Source: Plantago major
Taxonomy: Eukaryota > Streptophyta > Magnoliopsida > Lamiales > Plantaginaceae
NCBI GenBank assembly: GCA_026545765.1
Contig: JAIFAC010000187.1
Coordinates: forward strand, 52,501 to 116,500
Length of the DNA: 64,000 nt
Direction of reading: 5' to 3'
The notes under the pieces are model-generated. The model was not told the origin of the DNA and searched no databases. It was given only the letters and a program-made list of their open reading frames with translations. Made by a program: the position numbers and the translations under genes. Shown in pieces: positions 53,126 through 64,000 of the stretch (position 1 is the stretch's first letter; each line of letters starts with the position of its first letter).

Positions 53126-54323
53126 TGTTGGTCCAGATAACGGCAAAGGAAAAGACTAGAGGGGGGGTGAATAGTCTTTTACATCTTTTGTCGATAAACA
53201 CAATTTCTCAAATATCTGATACTTAATTTCAGAGAACGGAAGAGTTTTCTGTGATAAGTACACATGCTCAGCAAGATATAAGTGTGTAAATACACAGGAA
53301 GGTAAATAAAGCAAGTAATAAGTTGCAGAAAGTAAATAACACAGATCTTTATAGTGGTATCTGAGGGTGGCGTAGTCCCTCAACTAATCCACTCACCCTT
53401 TCTCAGGACTTGAAATTCACTAAGTTAGATGTTGAGTTCTCCTAACAATAAACATATCCCTGGATTTCCTTTTACACTAGGTTCCCAACCAAGTGTTCCC
53501 CCTGAGTTATTCCCCGACTTTCTCAGCCAAGTACTTCCTGTACTCAGAAACCTTTGAGCTATTCCTTAGTTTCCCAAACTAAGTACTTCCTATGCTCAGT
53601 AACCTTGGAGTTATTCCTTAGTTTCCCAAACTAAGTACTTCCTGTACACCATGTTGTCTAAGGTGTTGGTTAAGGTAGTTTGTCAGGTGAGTAGTCTTTA
53701 TAACTTTCTCAGTTATGCAAGAATACTCTATAGAACAAGAATCACTTAACACACTTCACAATGTGTGGTGATATGTTCTTTACTGACCCAAGTCTATGTT
53801 AAATGTTCTAGAGAATGAAACTTAGATACTTGGTCTTTTGATTCAACTCCTTCACATATAGCAATGCTAGTTAAGGATCAGGACACTTAGAACTTTCGTG
53901 CTACTTAGATTTCAAGAGCTTAGTCGCAACTGTAAGCTAAAAAGTAAGTAGGTTGAATGCTTGTATGCTTGAATGAATGAGTTCGTAGATGTAAGTTCTT
54001 GGTGTGTGTTTCAAGCATTCTAAGTGGTGATATTTATGGTTGAAAATCATGCCATTTGAATAGTATCCGTTAGGCTTAATGAAATTCAAACTATTGATAT
54101 CTGTAAATAGTACTGTAGAAGACGTTGTGTCTTTTCAGAGATTTTCTCTTTTGTTCAGATGTCTCTGTCTGCGCATTTATTGCATTGTACTATTTTTGTC
54201 CTGTAGTGCCAACGGAACTATGCATGCTTCTGAAGCATTGCATGTCCCTTTCCAGAGACCTTCATATCTTCAGATACCTGTTGAAACATTATTTCCCAGA
54301 AACATAGTTTTATCCAGGGTATC
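53126..54323 (-). repeat. 5' LTR of copia A, interrupted by copia B
   Basis: Begins on the plus strand TGTTGGTCCAG. From 53612 on it matches the 3' LTR. At 53506-53660 it has three tandem copies of a unit of about 59 bp (CCAAACTAAGTACTTCCT core). At 54323 it stops inside GTATC, where the 3' LTR continues as TGAGTGTAG, because copia B is inserted there. Confidence 0.88.
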
Positions 54324-55728
54324 TGTTGGTCCAGATAACGGCAAAGTAAAAGACTAGAGGGGGGGTGAATAGTATTTTAAAACTTTTGTCGATAAACCTG
54401 ATTTCTCGAAACACAGGGTTTCTGATACTTAAATTCAGAGCGCGGAAGACTTTAAGATAGGTAAGTGCAGAAACAATAAGTATGTGTGTGTGCTTTGCTA
54501 AAATGTAAATACAGAAAGGTAAATGACACAGCAGATATAGTGGTATCTAGAGGTGGCGTAATCCTCCAACTAATCCACTTCGGTCTTTCTGAGACCTAGA
54601 ATTCACTAGAACAGATAATTAAGTTCACCTTACAATAATCCTATTCTAAGATTCCTAAACAAATGGTTCCCAACCAAATGTTCCCCCTGAGTTATTCCTC
54701 AGCTCCTAGAGTTAAGTACTTCCTCTACTCAGATAACCTTGGAGTTATTCCTTGATATCCCAAATCAAGTACTTCCTCTACTCCACGCCTTGATGGTGTT
54801 GGTTATAAGGTTTGTCAGAGAGGCTTCTCGTATAACTTTTCAGTTATGTTTTCAGAGAGCCTAATAGAACAAGACTACTTAATACACTTGTTCAGTGGAT
54901 GGCGATGCACTCTTCTTGACCCAGTAATTGATGTCCGTTCTGGAGAATGAGCTTCAGAAAGGGTATCTGATAGTTCAACTCTTTTACGAATAACAATCTC
55001 TTGTTAAGGTTCAGGACAACTTAGAACTACTAGTGATTCTTCGAGCAACAGAAAGCTTTCAGAAAGGGTAGTAGAGTGCTTGAGAGAATACTTTGCTTGA
55101 TGGTAAGATTGCAAGATAGAGCATTCTAAGGTATGTATTTCTCAGCATCTAAGTGTGTGATATATATCGATGAATTTGAGAGTTGTTGGAATGATATCCG
55201 TTAGACACAATTCAAATTCAGTCCATACTTATCTTGAAATGAGTACTCAGAAGTCCTTGTCTCATGTCTCAGAGAGGACTGTGCTTGACTTCTGCCGATG
55301 CAATTAATGCACTTGTACTCTTTCTTGTCCTGTAGTCTTCAACGGATACATGAGCCTTTCTGATGGCTTGCATGCTCCATACTCATGATGTCATGTGTCC
55401 AGAATCATATTTCAAAAGTAAGTAAATACACTTAAGAAAGTATTAAGGACATAGTCTTTCTTGAGTTAGACTAAACCTTGATATCTTCATAAATCTTGTG
55501 CAATCTTGGTCTTCTAATCTTGGAAAAGCTCCATTGCTAGGATTGATCTTCATGGTCTTACGGAAATAAAAATTACACTCGAGACCTATAATCCTAATAC
55601 AAGATTTACTAGACTAATCATACTCGGTGATTTCCTCTTTTACAATGTTCAAGTGAACGAGTACTTAATCACCTTTACGGCTAAGATAAGAACACGTGAT
55701 GAGTGATCAAAATACTATGATTCTAACA
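54324..55728 (-). repeat. 3' LTR of copia B
   Basis: Complete, 1405 bp, TGTTAGAATCAT to CCAACA on the minus strand. It is similar to the LTR of copia A, with two copies of the internal tandem unit at about 54693-54790. Confidence 0.88.
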
Positions 55729-55743
55729 AATTTCCCCTTTTGA
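55729..55743 (-). other. Polypurine tract of copia B
   Basis: CAAAAGGGGAAATT on the minus strand, directly at the LTR edge. The following 55744-56145 is non-coding 3' leader of the 3' gene. Confidence 0.82.
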
Positions 55744-56145
55744 TCGGTCTTCCATGACTATCTTTTAAGTCCTATTACAAATTTGTAATCACGAAGAGAA
55801 AACAATCCACCACTTAATCATTTCAAATGATATTCAATTTTAGTTGAATTAAGTGCGAAAGTAAACATCAACCAAATCACAAGAAGTGATCTTTCTTTGA
55901 TAAGTTGTCATCTATTAGAATGTATACGAGTATGATCTTGAGATAGAGTGCAGTTCTGAGAATAAGATGCAACTCTTACAAATAGAAATTGAAACAATCG
56001 GCAAGATTACAAAAAGTAACCTGACATACTAAGTAAATTAGAACAAAGGAGAATCCAAGCTCGAGAATATTCTAATGTTACTAGTCTTCAAGTCTTGAAA
56101 TGCAACTTGGGTTCGGATACCTCAAGTTCTTGACATCCTTCTGGA

Positions 56146-57357
56146 TCAGTTGACATAATCATCCACTTTTCTGCATTCTTGGACATAGTCATAAAGAATC
56201 CTTCTGACAGAGAGCTCTGTCTTTCTGGATAAGTCTCATATTTCATGGTAACTCTTGCCAAGCTTGTGATTCTTCCGCAGAAAATGTTTGACCCAGAAGT
56301 ACTTTCCCCAGACCCAGGCATGGTCTACTTGTAGCTGAGATAGGTTGAAATACATGTATATTTCTTCCAGATAGTGTATATCATCTAGGTATTCATCCAA
56401 TGTCATATAGAATGACTCATAGGTTGAAACACCTAGTTTGTTCTTCCTGTTGTAGCTACCATCCAGTTTTCTTACCTTGTGTACATCATCAGGCTTTGGG
56501 TAAGGACAGGCAAAAGAAAGATCCATCTTTCTGGCTTCATTCCTCTTTTCTACTTCAAAGTTTAGCCAGCATGAAGGTGCTCAGGTTTTAGCAATTCTGG
56601 CTTGCCTTCTCTCCATTTCAGGATCTGGTTGAGGATGGGAGTTGGAAACTTAACATTGACAAGTAGATGTTGTAGTTCCAGAATCCAATAGCCTCTCTTG
56701 TTCAGAATGCACCTATATGAAGACTCTTCATTACTGGTCTTCATATACTCAGTGTGGGCATTAATTGGCCTTTCTTGATGAGTTTCTCTGTTTACTCTGC
56801 CAAAATGGGAATCCCTTCTTGCTTTTCTGTTAGGTGGCCTTCTGTCAGGAGATCCTCTAACCCTTTCTTCCTGCCTTGGGGCTGTGCTGGTGAATGTTCC
56901 TTGTAATGACTTGGTATTTCCAGAAGGAGTTCTGGCTGCCAAAAGGCCTTGTTGCCAGAGGAGGTTGTGAAGTAGTTGCTTGTCTCCTTTTCTTGTGAAG
57001 TGGATGTTCATCTGTATCAGATTCATCCTCATCATCATTGAAGTTCAAAGTTGGAGACTTGCAGCTTTCTTGACCTCTTACTTCTCCTTCTTCCTTTTCT
57101 TCTTCTTCAGAAGTCTTCTTCTCTTCTGAGATTCTAAGGGACTTGGCTCCCCTAGTTATCATACTTCTCAGCCTTCTGGCTGGTTGATCTGGAACAACTT
57201 CTTCAACAAGGGTGTCTCCAGTGGTGTCTTTAATGACAAGTTGACTTGAGGAGGGAGGATTTGATTGTTTTCTTTTTCTTCCTCTGCCTTTCTGAGGCAT
57301 CTCTTCCCCCTTAGTCATGAATGACTGACTCATGTGACATAAGCTTGAGTGATTCAA
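56146..57357 (-). pseudogene. Copia B 3' gene: C-terminal part
   Basis: The frame 56857-57357 is basic, then acidic (GRGRKRKQS, RRLRSMITRGAKSLRIS, EEEEKEEGEVRGQ). The segment at 56562-57038 carries AARTPSGNTKSLQG and RRPPNRKARRDSH. The segment at 56236-56526 has ESFYMTLDEYLDDIHYLEEI and HAWVWGKYFWVKHFL, and similarity runs to a stop near 56146. Order and motifs equal those of copia A (40811-41805). Frames change between pieces, so it is broken, but the conserved blocks show that both elements descend from a coding gene. Confidence 0.72.
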
Positions 57358-57400
57358 AGTTTTTCTGGAGATTGTTGTGCACCCTGACTAATTCTTGAAG

Positions 57401-58465
57401 TTACTTCTTCAGCTCTTTGTTCTGCCTAACCAGATCCTGCTCCTTTCTGTTGAGCTCTTCAAGCGGCCTTAGGATGGCGTCGGCTTGCAGGACAGCATGG
57501 CTGGCTTCATTCAATGCTGCATTAGCAATGTTACAATCCTCATCCCTAACCAACCCTAGATCTTTCTGAGAGAGAGCTATGCTGGTTGCTCTATTGAGTA
57601 AAGCAGCAACCAATGGCTTCATCTCTTAGGACAGGATTTTAGCATACGTGTCTTGGGCAACTAGTGTCTCTCTGAGTTCCAAAAAGATACTATTCCTTGC
57701 ACGGTGCTCTTCACTTCTTGAACTACCTGGTGCATAGAAGATATGAGGAGCAAGTAGGGCTCTCTTTTGCTGAGTGATAAGTCTCTCATCTTCTTCTGCA
57801 GTAATCAAGTTGCGGTTTTCTTCAGCATCACTCTCATAATCCTTCTCTGGGATTGTTTGCAAGCTGGCTAACATCTTTTGTTTGCCTTGGAGTATGCTGG
57901 CCTTCTGAGAGAATGTAGAAGGTCTTTCTAATGCAGTCTCAGCATCGTGCTCTTCATCATCATTGTCATCCATGGCATCTATCTCAGCAGCTGTGACAAC
58001 AATGGCATTCTTCAGATTTCTTTGCTCATCTAGGAGTGCCAATTCCTTGGCATTAGCTTCTTTGAGCTTTTTGATTTTGGCCTCCTTTTCATCAACAAGA
58101 GCTTGACACTCAATGCTGATTCTCTTTTCTTCTTCCAACACCTTTCTGAGTTGTTCAATCCACGAACTTCGGTAATTTGAAATTTCTTCTATGGCATCAT
58201 TGTGCTCAGCCTGTTGGATATCTTGATGAGACTTGGGAGGTGATGATGATGGGGATTTCTGAGCATTTGAAGGAGTAGCCTTTTCTCCACTTCCTTTGCT
58301 AGCTTTCTGAATCCCGCCTTGTCCAGGTTGGGGATCATCATCATCATCACTCTTGTTCTTTGCTTCTTGGTTTGGATGCTCAGAGGGAGGTTCTTGATAA
58401 TCATTTTCGTCCATCTCCTCGTCATCTTCTGAAACCAGGTTGATCACATTTGGGAATGTAATCAT
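57401..58465 (-). pseudogene. Copia B 3' gene: acidic and coiled-coil part
   Basis: The frame 57626-58465 (279 codons) has VINLVSEDDEEMDEND, an Asp/Ser/Pro-rich stretch, a coiled coil (SWIEQLRKVLEEEKRIS, KEAKIKKLKEANAKELALLDEQ) and a second helical region. After one stop it continues at 57401-57622 with RATSIALSQKDLGLVRDED and a helical tail. This is the longest open part of the 3' gene in the window and supports a self-associating helical protein. Confidence 0.72.
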
Positions 58466-58829
58466 CCTCCCTTTAACTTCTTCTTGTTGACGGGATAAGT
58501 AGTGAGCTTCTTTGGGAAAGCGGGATGGGTAACCATACGCTCTTGGGTTTGAGTGTCTGCGGACTTGAAATCTGCTATAAGTCTTTGTGCTACTTCATGA
58601 ATGAAGTCTTCATGCATCCTGATGGCAAATGAGTAGGACTACATTGGGAACAATGCATGGATATAATCTTCCAGTTGAAGGCGATTGCTCTCTTTTACGG
58701 GCGTTGATTACTCTGGCTAATTCGAAGGTGACCTTTACGAGTTTACTCATATCTGAAGCACTTGAGATGTTTCTTTAAAGTGTGCTTCTGGAAAACCTTG
58801 AGTAAATTAACTGGCACTAGACTTTGAGC
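58466..58829 (-). pseudogene. Copia B 3' gene: decayed long-exon start
   Basis: Homologous to 43240-43557 of copia A. It starts after the acceptor CTTTCTTTCAG (58830-58840) with AQSLVPVN-like sequence. Frameshifts are frequent and no longer open frame remains. Confidence 0.5.
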
Positions 58830-59702
58830 CTGAAAGAAAGGGATCAAGTTAGTTTTGTTCAAACCACTTGTGTTAGTATCTGTTTGCAAAAGTAAGCTTT
58901 CTGAGCACACCTGTGTAGAAACACTAGGCTCATCTGCTTGGACTTACCTTGTTTGGTCTCGAGACCACAAATACCTTGTTGTGAGGAGAAGTGATCCTCA
59001 TCAACCTTTCTTTACCTTGAACCTGAGAATTAAAATCAATTATGGTTTCAGAAACTTGTTTATCAGAGAAAGATAGATAGAAATATGCTTTTTGAGGCTT
59101 CACTTACTTCCAAGTTAGGAAGCTCAGTAGCATGTTCCTCAGAAACCTTAGGGGTTTCTGGCACCTTTTCTGCAGATACTGCTTGTTGAGCAGTTTTAGT
59201 TTCCTTTGGAGGAGATAACACAACTATTTCTCCATCCAATTGTTCTTGGTGAGCACAGAACAAACATAAAAGATTTAGTAGTGGGTTTTCCCGAGCATTC
59301 TTGAAGGAGACTATTACTGATTACTTACCTTCTCAGCAGAAGGCTCAGTAAATGCTTCCTCAGAGAGCTTTTTAGCCTCTGGAATCTCTTGGTTTTGGGG
59401 TGTTAGTTCCACCACCACTACTTCCTCAGTTGGAGCCTAAGAAGAGACATTAAGAATATTAGAACATAAGATAAGAGCATTTTTAGTTAGTTATTTCTTG
59501 TTCAGAGATAACTTTACTACACGTAGACAGGCTCTTCTTGATGTTCTGAGGTTGGAGGAACCTCTTCTTGATTCAAAGGGGTGGACAAGTTTTCTTCCCC
59601 CTGAAAGATTGCCTCTAAATTGGCCTGTAACAAACAAAGCTTATGAATAACTGGTTAACATATACCTATGTTCACAAGTTACATACAAACCATCTTTGTT
59701 AC
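58830..59702 (-). other. Copia B 3' gene: short-exon array
   Basis: Introns on the minus strand at 59625-59702 (78 bp, donor CAG/GTAACA), about 59437-59519 (donor damaged), about 59255-59328 (donor AAG/GTAAGT; acceptor AG not clear), 59023-59107 (85 bp, donor GTAAGT) and 58830-58910 (81 bp). They match the five introns of copia A in order, and the first has the same length. The exon 59329-59436 (108 bp) begins APTEE and ends TEPSAEK, close to APTEKK...SEPSIEK in copia A. Confidence 0.68.
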
Positions 59703-60377
59703 CTGAATAGAGTCAGGCTGATCATTGATCTCTTGGACTTGTGGTGATTCCACAGTCTCTCTGTGCTCATTGTTGTTCTCCTCTGCAGTATCATTCTGAG
59801 TCTCCATCTCAGTTTGATCCCTTTCTAAGAGTTGAGCTTTCTCAAAAGGTTGAGGAACCTGTGTTAAAACAGGATTTTCTTCAGCAACATTAAGTGCTGG
59901 CATTGTGAATGTGAAAGTAATGTGAAGATCTTCCAGCATTCTATCTTTCTCACCCAGGCCTTCTTCTTCCTGCTGGGCAGAGGGGCTCTTGTCTCTCTGA
60001 AGAGCTGAGCATGATGCTCCTCCATGGGTCTCATACTTGAATCTTTTGAGTACTTTTGCAAGTACTTCATCATCCTCAGAATCACTATTCAGTGTTGGTG
60101 CAGACCCATCTATGATAATTCTATCATCTCTGGAGAGTTCTGGAGCAGTCTGATTCAGGATTCTTGGGGCATTCTGGAGTTGCCTTTCTGGGCATCCAAC
60201 ATCTTCTGAGACCTTGTCTCCAGAAGGTTGTACCTCTTGTATGCTTAGGGACTTGGAGGCTCTTTTGCTTTGAGTCCTCTTTCTCTTGGCAACTGGAGGT
60301 TTAGATTGAGCTTGCTCAGAGACCTCCTCACCTTGCTGTGTAGTTTCTTCTTCATCTTCTGCCTTTCTGAGTGCGTT
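59703..60377 (-). pseudogene. Copia B 3' gene: low-complexity part
   Basis: Frames such as 59703-59939 with LNVAEENPVLTQVPQP, ERDQTEMETQND and NNNEHRETVESPQVQE. Equivalent to 44449-45263 of copia A (AEENPVKEQVPQLNERDQTEA). Upstream frames are broken. Confidence 0.6.
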
Positions 60378-61270
60378 CTAAGCAGCAAGTTTCTCCTTTT
60401 CTTCAAAGGCGTGTCTGAAAAGGGAGTTGGTGACTGGGATTTCTTGTTTCTCTCTGAGAGTGATCCTCATTGTTTCCAGAATGTAACAGATTCTGAGAAC
60501 AAAGTGCATATTGGCCTTTGGCTCAGCAAGGCCATTGATGATTTTGGGCTCAAATTCCTCAATATGTCCAAGGAATTTGTTGAAGGCGTACTTCCCCCAA
60601 TTGAAGTGGGTTTCCTGCCCTTCATGCTTCTTGTTCAGAAGATGCATCATCATCCATCTCTCCATTCTTATCTGGTCTACTCCACCTTTGTTGCCATCAA
60701 AGCAACGGACCAGAATAAGAGCTAAAGTACTCCAGTGTTTCTGGAGATGACTAGTTCTGATGGCTTTCAGAACAAAGTCTCCTGGGCAACCCTTTGCATT
60801 TTCTAACTCGATTGCTTCAAATAGCTCTTTGACGCCTTGAATCATGGAAGCGTCCTTGATGTTGATGTCTTCAAATGTTCCTCGATTTTTCAATCGGAAT
60901 ATCTTGCAGAAAGTCTTGCAGTCTAGAACAATTTCTTGTCCTTGGACTTCAGTCTGCATGTATTTCTCTTCTTCATCATTCACAACCTTTGTGAAGATTT
61001 TGGAGTTGTTGTAGAACTCCAGTACATCCAGTGTGGATAGTCCACTGGGTGCAGCAGATAGAAGCTTGTAGATATGGGAATTCTTCAGCATCCCCAATAT
61101 CTGTTTCCTTTATGGTCTTGAAGGTATAACTGCTCCCCAATTCATTTTGATGGGGTGAACTTTCCCAAAAGGCGTTTATTCAGCACCTTAAGTTCCTTTC
61201 CTCCTTGCTTTTCAGCAGGAGTAGATGATACGGCCTTAGGGTTCTTGGTGGTCATCTTCTTGGGTACCAT
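60378..61270 (-). pseudogene. Copia B 3' gene: N-terminal domain
   Basis: ATG at 61268-61270 (MVPKKMTTKNPKAVSS). A stop and a frameshift follow; then the 239-codon frame 60378-61097 reads AAPSGLSTLDVLEFYNNSKIF, MQTEVQGQEIVLDC, FRLKNRGTFEDI, HWSTLALILVRCFDGNKGG, IRMERWMMMHLLNKKH, FNWGKYAFNKFLGHIEEFEPK and LRICYILETMRITLRE. This is the better preserved version of the copia A domain and may be the plant-transposon-protein (Transposase_32) fold. Function unknown. Confidence 0.72.
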
Positions 61271-62175
61271 CTCTTATATAGAGTTTTGAGTGAGTGTTTT
61301 TCAGATGAATTTTGCAAAATTAATCGAGATTAGTCTATCTTTTCAGAAGACTAAGCATAAGAAGTTGAGTTCTGAGAGGATTTGCGAAATCTTGAGAGAT
61401 TTCTTTGTTTGATCAAGTTTGAAATTTGAATTGGTAAAAGTGTTTGTCTTTTGCCCAAATCCTATATATATAGCGGACAAAATGTACATAGATACAACAT
61501 ACATACTGTTGAATATGAATCGTGTCTTTGTATACGCATAGGCGTGCGTCCTTTGTACTTCATTAAATGCGTAGTGGGCCATATGTATTTCTCAACGACA
61601 TTACTTGCTTTGTTTTAATCTCGGCCGTTGAGATCAAGCGTTTATTAAATCGAGGGCTTATATTGAATATCTTGTAATGATATCAATCAACAAATGGTAT
61701 TGTGCCGACTTGATGGATTTTTAACAAGTTATATCCATTATGTCACTTAGTAAAGAGTAAGAACACTCAATCGTTTGAACTTATCATTCTGAGTGTCAAG
61801 TCCTTATCTTTATATTGTTTATCACAAAAATGGCAAAAATACAAGACATTGGACATGTTTGACTTTCAGAACTTACACTTTTCGGGCTTTGTGTGTCTTT
61901 TCTCTTTATGACTAAATAGCTTTCTGAATTCAAGTGTCAGAAGCTTCAGTTGTTTGAATGTATTTGACCCACTCTCAGTAAGTAAGTTCTAGTCTTATTT
62001 ACTTATTGAGTGTGTACCAACCTTTACGGATACCGTTCGAAATGTTTTGCCTTCTGAGTGTTGCTACTCGAAATCTTTGCATCACTCCTTATCAACGGCT
62101 TTACGAGAACATGTTCTCAGAGGCCTACTTCTTTTCTACCTCACTTACTCAGACTTTAGAGATTCAGGACATTTT
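61271..62175 (-). other. Copia B spacer between pol and the 3' gene
   Basis: Non-coding spacer equivalent to 46308-47120 of copia A, holding the internal TATA box. No other gene seen. Confidence 0.55.
61462..61473 (-). promoter_or_regulatory. Internal TATA box of the copia B 3' gene
   Basis: CTATATATATAGGATTTGGGCA on the minus strand, about 190 bp upstream of the ATG at 61270. Position and flanks are conserved with copia A. Confidence 0.52.
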
Positions 62176-62690
62176 TTAGTCCTTAGGCATCTCCATTAAT
62201 CCAAGATTATGTCTTAAGGTCAAGAACCGGCTTTCTTGTAGGGCCTTGGTGAAAATATCTGCAAGTTGGTCTTCTGTGCCAATCTTGAGTATCTCTATAT
62301 TGTCTTTCTCAACATGGTCTCTGATGAAGTGGTGTCTAACATCAATGTGCTTTGTTCTGGCATGGAACTTGGGGTTCTGTGTGATTGCAATAGCATTTGT
62401 GTTATCACATAAAATGGGAGTTTTCTCTTCATTGAGTCCATAGTCTCTGAGTTGTTGTTGAATCCACAGAATTTGTGTTGCACAACAACCAGCAGCAATA
62501 TATTCAGCCTCTGTGGTAGAAGTTGCAATTGAGTTTTGCTTGTTGCTAAACCATGAGATAAGTCTAGTTCCCAGAAACTGACAAGTTCCTGAGGTGCTTT
62601 TCCTATCAAGCATTGATCCAGCATAATCAGCATCTGAGTAACCAGCCAAACTCAATCCACTTTCTTTAGGATACCACAAACCTACATCTC
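62176..62690 (-). CDS. Copia B RNase H
   Basis: A 167-codon open frame, the C-terminus of the polyprotein. Motifs in order: AGYSDADYAGS (Asp), LDRKSTSGTCQFLG, TSTTEAEYIAAGCC (Glu), ILCDNTNAIAI (Asp), ARTKHIDVRHHFIRD and EDQLADIFTKAL (Asp). All catalytic residues are visible. It removes the RNA template during reverse transcription. The true start is upstream in RT; a frameshift near 62690 separates it from RT. It ends LMEMPKD with a stop at 62176. Confidence 0.9.
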
Positions 62691-63812
62691 ATGCCTTTCA
62701 CATACCTTAATATTTTCATAGCAATGTTGTAGTGTGATTGCATTGGATTTGTTTGAAATCTAGCACACACATTTGCATATTGAATATCGAGTGCCTTGCG
62801 ATGAGTAAAGTAGTGAACCTATCAATTTCCTATACTAAGCTTGTTCACCTAATTTACACAACACTCTTATCTGATTCAGTATAGGTCATCTTGGTTCCTA
62901 TGCTCATAGGAATCTTAGCATTCTTTTCAGAAGGCTTAAGATTGAACTTTGTGAGCATATACATTTGCATACTTTATGCGACTAATGAATATTCCATCAT
63001 TGAGTTGCTTGACTTGCAATCCTAGGAAATAGTTCAATTCTCCCATCATGCTCATCTCAAACTTACTTTTCATGAGATTTGCAAAGTCATCACAAAGTTG
63101 CTTGTCCTTAGATCCAAATATAATGTCATCAACATATACTTGAACTAAGAGTAGTTTCCCATCATGATCTAAAGTAAATAAAGTTTTATCAACTTCACCT
63201 TTCTTGAAACCACTTTCCAGAAGGTGTTTGGCCAAAGTGTCATACCATGCTCTGAGCTGTTTGATCCATATAGAGCTTTACATGGTTTATAGACCATTCT
63301 ACTTTAGGAAACTTCAAAGCCGGTGGTTGTTCAACATAGACTTCCTCGGCAAGTTCACCATTCAAGAATGCACTCTTGACATCAATTGATAAACTTTAAA
63401 GTCTTTATGAAATGCCAAAGGCGAAAGAGTCTTATTGCATCAATCGCAAGCTGGTGCATATGACTCATCAAAATCTAAACCTTGATGCAGGTAAATCCCT
63501 TGGCAACCAATCTTGCTTTGTTTACGGTTATTTCACGGATTCATTCATCTTGTTTAAAACCCACTTAGTTCCAATCACGGATATTCCTTCTACAAATGGA
63601 ACTAGTTTCGGACTTTGTTTCTCTCAAAGCGATCGACTCTTCTTGCATTGCGAGATCCGATCTTGGTCTCTTAATGCTTCTTCTGATTTTAGGTTCAATG
63701 TTTGAGATGAAACATCCAAAGAAGAGTTAGCATTTTCAGCTATTGCTCTCCTAGTCCTAACACCTTGATTGATTGGTCGATCACATCTTTTCTGAGATGA
63801 TCCTTGATCCAT
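62690..63812 (-). pseudogene. Copia B reverse transcriptase (broken)
   Basis: The frame 63624-63812 has the RT entry region (GVRTRRAIAE, EEALRDQD). The frame 62936-63235 has ESGFKKGEVDKTLFTLDHDGKLLLVQVYVDDIIFG with intact catalytic YVDD, then KSKFEMSMMGELNYFLGLQ. The stretch between and the part after 62936 contain frameshifts. RT copies the element RNA into cDNA. Confidence 0.85.
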
Positions 63813-63943
63813 CTCATCATAGGTTTAGGGCTAGTAGGGTCAACATCTATGTGATCTGAATGTGAATCACTATGATTATGACTTGATACTTCTTCAATAT
63901 CTGTGACATTTTGCACCTCAGAGGGGCTGTGAATGTCTGACAC
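63740..63943 (-). pseudogene. Copia B integrase-RT linker
   Basis: A Ser/Asp/His-rich frame (SDIHSPSEVQNVTDIEEVSS, HSDSHSDHIDVDPTSPKPMM), similar to 48741-49124 of copia A. The remainder to 64000 is more of the same linker. Confidence 0.7.
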
Positions 63944-64000
63944 TTGCTCAGTGTGAGAGCTTTCTGGGACATGCCTGTCAGATAGGTCATTTCCAGAGTT

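Larger units (their letters stand above)
39323..54323 (-). mobile_element. Sirevirus-like Ty1/copia retrotransposon A
   Basis: Minus-strand order is LTR (53126-54323, interrupted), tRNA-Met-like PBS, gag, protease, integrase, RT, RNase H, a 5.5 kb additional gene, polypurine tract, and a 3' LTR truncated at its outer edge (39323-40412). The copia order (integrase before RT) is clear. A gag with a long coiled coil and an additional gene after pol are features of Sireviruses. Pol and the 3' gene have many stops. Element B is inserted in its 5' LTR. Confidence 0.88.
54324..64000 (-). mobile_element. Sirevirus-like Ty1/copia retrotransposon B (3' part)
   Basis: Minus-strand element whose 3' LTR, polypurine tract, 3' gene, RNase H and RT are in the window. 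Integrase, gag and the 5' LTR lie beyond 64000. It is inserted in the 5' LTR of copia A; the flank GTATC (54319-54323) should be found again at the other end. It belongs to the same family as A but is clearly diverged. Confidence 0.87.

Overview
This window is a repeat-dominated stretch of a flowering-plant nuclear genome, probably a eudicot. The evidence is a nested pile of plant transposable elements: tRNA-Asp-primed LTR elements of the Athila/Tat type, an L1-type LINE with a plant RNase H, an En/Spm (CACTA) transposon, a Helitron end, and Sirevirus-like Ty1/copia elements. Spliceosomal GT-AG introns and a plant defensin pseudogene agree with this. I see no intact host gene, no tRNA or rRNA gene and no CRISPR array.

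Layout. (1) 127-5456, plus: a complete non-autonomous LTR element with target duplication AAAAC and almost no coding capacity. (2) 5498-7144, plus: the 5' LTR and first part of gag of a second element, cut off by (3) 7145-16824, minus: a compound LTR-internal-LTR-internal-LTR array of a gag-plus-protease-only element. (4) 17361-21461, minus: a decayed LINE (endonuclease, RT, zf-RVT, RNase H) abutting (5) 21462-about 31660, plus: a roughly 10 kb CACTA element with subterminal repeats, a broken multi-exon TNP2-type transposase and a second, spliced Transposase_24-type gene. The first visible intron of that second gene carries a solo LTR with target duplication TATGT and an unexplained 1.3 kb block. 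(6) 31666-38470: LTR fragments, AT-rich DNA, small tandem duplications, and at 32082-32433 a two-exon plant defensin pseudogene. (7) 38471-39308, minus: a Helitron 3' end and helicase C-terminus remnant. (8) 39323-54323, minus: a Sirevirus-like copia element (A) with gag, protease, integrase, RT and RNase H plus a 5.5 kb gene between pol and the 3' LTR. (9) 54324-64000, minus: a related copia element (B) inserted in the LTR of A; its gag and most of integrase lie outside the window.

The most interesting signal is the 3' gene shared by copia elements A and B. It starts about 190 bp downstream of a conserved internal TATA box and is split by at least five short introns (78-85 bp where both ends are clear) at matching positions in both elements. 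These separate short, similar, phase-0 exons rich in Glu, Pro and Gln. It looks like a retroelement accessory (envelope-like) gene expressed from a spliced subgenomic RNA while the genomic RNA keeps its introns.

The second signal is shared by the tRNA-Asp-primed LTR families. Each LTR opens with a potential hairpin whose arms change in a compensatory way between families. Each also carries, at about the same place upstream of the LTR promoter, a fast-changing cassette of short palindromes; the two LTRs of element 1 differ sharply there.

Nearly all coding regions are broken by stops or frameshifts; the clearest intact stretches are the protease ORF at 9670-10524, the RNase H of copia B and exons 1-3 of the second CACTA gene.
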